The notes beneath the pieces are model-generated. The model searched no databases, had not been told where the DNA came from, and worked only from the letters and a program-made list of their open reading frames with translations. This document shows, piece after piece, positions 7,435 through 10,000 of a DNA stretch of 10,000 nt (the stretch's first letter is position 1; every line of letters starts with the position of its first letter). Both the position numbers and the translations under genes were made by a program. The stretch is from Halocaridina rubra. Taxonomy: Eukaryota; Arthropoda; Malacostraca; Decapoda; Atyidae. The DNA is taken from assembly GCA_037179515.1 (NCBI GenBank), contig JAXCGZ010019205.1, positions 52,501 through 62,500 on the forward strand, in the 5' to 3' direction.

Positions 7435-8832
7435 TTATTGATACTTATCATACCTGTCCTTAAAACTATGGATTGAGGTAGCATTAACTACCTCCTCGCT
7501 TAGCGAATTCCAATTATCAACTACTCTTACACTGAAAAAGTATTTCCTTACATCCTGCAAACAAGTTTTCTTCCGAAGCTTCAAACTATGACCTCTAGTT
7601 CTAGAGCCAGCCATATCGAAATATCGATCCCTATCCACTCTATCATAACCATGAAGGAATTTAAAGACTGTCACCATATCCCCCCTCACTCTTCTAGCTT
7701 CGAGTGATGGCAAGTCTAATTCCCTCAGCCTCTCATCATAACCGAGATTGCGTATTTCTGGCACCAGTTTCGTGGCATGTCTTTGAACTTTTTCAAGCTT
7801 AGCTATGTGCTTTTTCAAGTGCGGATTCCAAAAGGGGGCTGCATATTCGAGTTTTGGCCTCACATAGGTTACATAAATATTTCTGAACATTTCCTTGTCC
7901 ATGTGCCTGAAGGCTACCCTTACATTTGATAAGAATGCATATGCTGCCCTTACTACGCCATTTATATGTATTTCTGGAGACAAATCTGCCAATATGTTTA
8001 CTCCTAGATCTCTCTCATTTTCTGTCTCCTGAAGTTGTACTCCAGCCACCGAGTAGTCAAGCTTGGGCCTTCTTGCACTTGTACCCATTCTCATTACCTT
8101 ACATTTTGAGGTATTGAATTTCATTAGCCACTTTTCTGACCACTCATGCAGATTATTTAGATCCTCCTGAAGTTCTCTACCATTGTTCTCGTTTTTTACT
8201 TTCTTCACAATCTTTGCATCATCTGCAAACATATTCATGAATGAATTTACAGACTCTGGTAGGTCATTTACATATACAAGGAACAAAAGTGGCCCTAAAA
8301 CTGAACCCTGTGGAACTCCACTACTAACTCTTCTCCATTCAGACACTGAGTGTCTTACTCTAACCCTCTGTTCTCTTCCTTCTAAGTAAGTTTTTATCCA
8401 TTCCAAGACATTTCCACCTATTCTAGCCATTGATTGCAGCTTCCTAATAAGTCTCCCATGTGGAACAGTGTCAAACGCTTTCTGGAAGTCTAGGAATATG
8501 CAATCTGCCCAGCCCTCTCTTTCCTGTAAGATTTGGCTTACCTCATCATAAAATTCTAATAAGTTTGTTACTGTTGATCTTCCTTCTCTGAAGCCATGTT
8601 GCCTCACTGACAAAAAGTTGAAGGATTCCAAGTGAAGAGAGATATGTTTCCTTAGTAGTTTCTCCATAACTTTGCAAACTATGCTGGTCAAGGAAACTGG
8701 TCTATAGTTCAGAGCCGTATCCCTCCTTCCCTTTTTGAAGATAGGTATCACATTTGCTTGTTTCCAGCATCTTGGAATCTCCCCCGACTCCAATGACTCC
8801 TTAAATATGATACTTAGTGCCACTGATATTGT
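7435..8832 (-). CDS. ORF2 fragment of copy B: reverse transcriptase and C-terminal region, intact frame
   Basis: This is about 465 codons without a stop. I number residues from GCC/GTG at 8823. RT motifs in order are ANVIPIFKKG (24-31), NYRPVSLTS (39-47), HGFREGRST (76-84), FLDFQKAFDTVPH (110-122, first catalytic Asp at 112), SSGVPQGSVLGPLL (167-180), FADD (199-202, genome 8218-8229, the catalytic Asp pair), KWLMKFNTSKCKVM (231-244) and ERDLGVNI (270-277). A C-terminal YVTYVRPKLEYAAPFWNP block and LEKVQRHATK follow, typical of CR1/L2/Jockey ORF2. All catalytic RT residues are kept. The endonuclease and the first RT segment are lost by 5' truncation, and there is no promoter or start of its own, so it is a dead-on-arrival copy even though its frame is clean. 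Confidence 0.93.
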   Translation of the reverse strand, partial: TISVALSIIFKESLESGEIPRCWKQANVIPIFKKGRRDTALNYRPVSLTSIVCKVMEKLLRKHISLHLESFNFLSVRQHGFREGRSTVTNLLEFYDEVSQILQEREGWADCIFLDFQKAFDTVPHGRLIRKLQSMARIGGNVLEWIKTYLEGREQRVRVRHSVSEWRRVSSGVPQGSVLGPLLFLVYVNDLPESVNSFMNMFADDAKIVKKVKNENNGRELQEDLNNLHEWSEKWLMKFNTSKCKVMRMGTSARRPKLDYSVAGVQLQETENERDLGVNILADLSPEIHINGVVRAAYAFLSNVRVAFRHMDKEMFRNIYVTYVRPKLEYAAPFWNPHLKKHIAKLEKVQRHATKLVPEIRNLGYDERLRELDLPSLEARRVRGDMVTVFKFLHGYDRVDRDRYFDMAGSRTRGHSLKLRKKTCLQDVRKYFFSVRVVDNWNSLSEEVVNATSIHSFKDRYDKYQ

Positions 8833-8834
8833 GT

Positions 8835-8918
8835 GTTGTGATTACCTAATTGTGTTTACGGGAAAGAGCTCAAAGCTCGTATCTTCCCGTCTCCTGATCG
8901 GTTCCATTTTAGACTTAG
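8835..8918 (-). mobile_element. LINE copy C, extremely short 3' stub
   Basis: About 84 bp that match only the 3' UTR of copies A and B: CTAAGTCTAAAATGG, the ATGGAACC block, TTTCCCGTAAACACA and one ATTAGGTAATCACA unit. Its 5' limit is at about 8918, where similarity stops just after the position of the ORF2 stop. The 5' end of copy B joins its tail at 8834. It may be a severely 5'-truncated insertion or the remnant of a non-autonomous derivative. Confidence 0.88.
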
Positions 8919-9482
<564 letters not shown>

Positions 9483-9503
9483 TCCTCTTTATTTCACACA
9501 AAA

Positions 9504-9548
9504 AGTCAAAGTATTTTCTTTGACTCAGCCACCCCCCTTATAAGGGGG
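9504..9548. repeat. Two adjacent inverted repeats between AT arrays
   Basis: AGTCAAAG (9504-9511), a 6-base loop, then CTTTGACT (9518-9525) forms a perfect 8-bp hairpin. Seven bases later CCCCCTTATAAGGGGG (9533-9548) is a perfect 16-bp palindrome. They sit in an 80-bp island of unique sequence between two AT arrays. Function unknown. Confidence 0.7.
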
Positions 9549-9561
9549 AATATGGGTTTGG

Positions 9562-9592
<31 letters not shown>

Positions 9593-9596
9593 TATA

Positions 9597-9662
<66 letters not shown>
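9562..9662. repeat. (AT)n microsatellite, about 100 bp, with two phase breaks
   Basis: AT alternation interrupted by AA near 9585 and TT near 9603, otherwise pure. Confidence 0.97.
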
Positions 9663-9666
<4 letters not shown>

Positions 9667-9715
9667 ATATGAATTATATAAACTTATATATAAACTTCAG
9701 TATACAAATAAACTA

Positions 9716-9979
<264 letters not shown>

Positions 9980-10000
9980 AATTCCCTGTAATTGGTGAAT

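Larger units (their letters stand above)
7341..8834 (-). mobile_element. LINE copy B, 5'-truncated, young
   Basis: The copy starts inside the RT domain and runs through the ORF2 stop at 7435 to a 3' UTR of about 90 bp (ATGGAACCGATCAGGAGACG and so on). It ends in two ATTAGGTAATCACA-type units and CA repeats. From 8270 to 8834 it equals element 1 with one mismatch. Its 5' break at 8834 passes directly into the TGTG tail of copy C, with about 5 bp of shared sequence (ACACA), as is common at 5'-truncated LINE junctions. Confidence 0.94.

Overview
The window looks like non-coding, repeat-dominated DNA from an animal nuclear genome. I found no host gene, no bacterial-style operon, no CRISPR array and no phage. 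Several features point to an arthropod: the low GC content, very long (AT)n and (TG)n microsatellites, several young non-LTR retrotransposon copies of the CR1/L2/Jockey type, and tRNA-derived SINEs. A decapod crustacean is my best guess, but that is inference; nothing here fixes the species.

Layout. At 1-3070 (minus strand) lies the 5' part of a non-LTR retrotransposon (element 1). ORF1 has a coiled coil and an RRM-like half, and is broken by one in-frame TAA. ORF2 is open for its apurinic endonuclease and the first part of its reverse transcriptase, then runs off the left edge. ORF2 has no ATG at its head. It overlaps the end of ORF1 in the -1 frame, and a canonical slippery heptamer sits at the start of the overlap. 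From 3071 to about 3660 there is a probable 5' UTR or flank, an A-run and a (GT)13 run. At 3672-3958 there is a 287-bp AT array, and at 4097-4141 a 45-T run. Positions 4142-6488 hold no gene, but contain two diverged copies of a tRNA-like SINE (about 4835-4930 plus; about 5860-5960 minus, with a perfect 8-bp acceptor-like stem).

From 6489 to 8918 there is a head-to-tail chain of three more minus-strand copies of the same non-LTR family. Copy A is 5'-truncated, has a 63-bp in-frame deletion, and carries a complete plus-strand SINE with 10-bp target-site duplications. Copy B is 5'-truncated but has an open 460-codon RT/C-terminal ORF. Copy C is an 84-bp stub of the 3' UTR. The broken 5' end of A abuts the tail of B, and that of B abuts the tail of C. 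The shared tail is a 14-bp ATTAGGTAATCACA-type unit followed by CA repeats. Element 1 and copy B match at 564 of 565 overlapping bases, so the family was recently active.

From 8919 to the end there is AT-rich DNA, three more AT arrays, two small hairpins between arrays, and a 49-codon fragment that looks like the RT-to-RNase H junction of a Ty3/Gypsy LTR retrotransposon. The most interesting points are the chain with tail junctions and the possible frameshift arrangement of ORF1 and ORF2.
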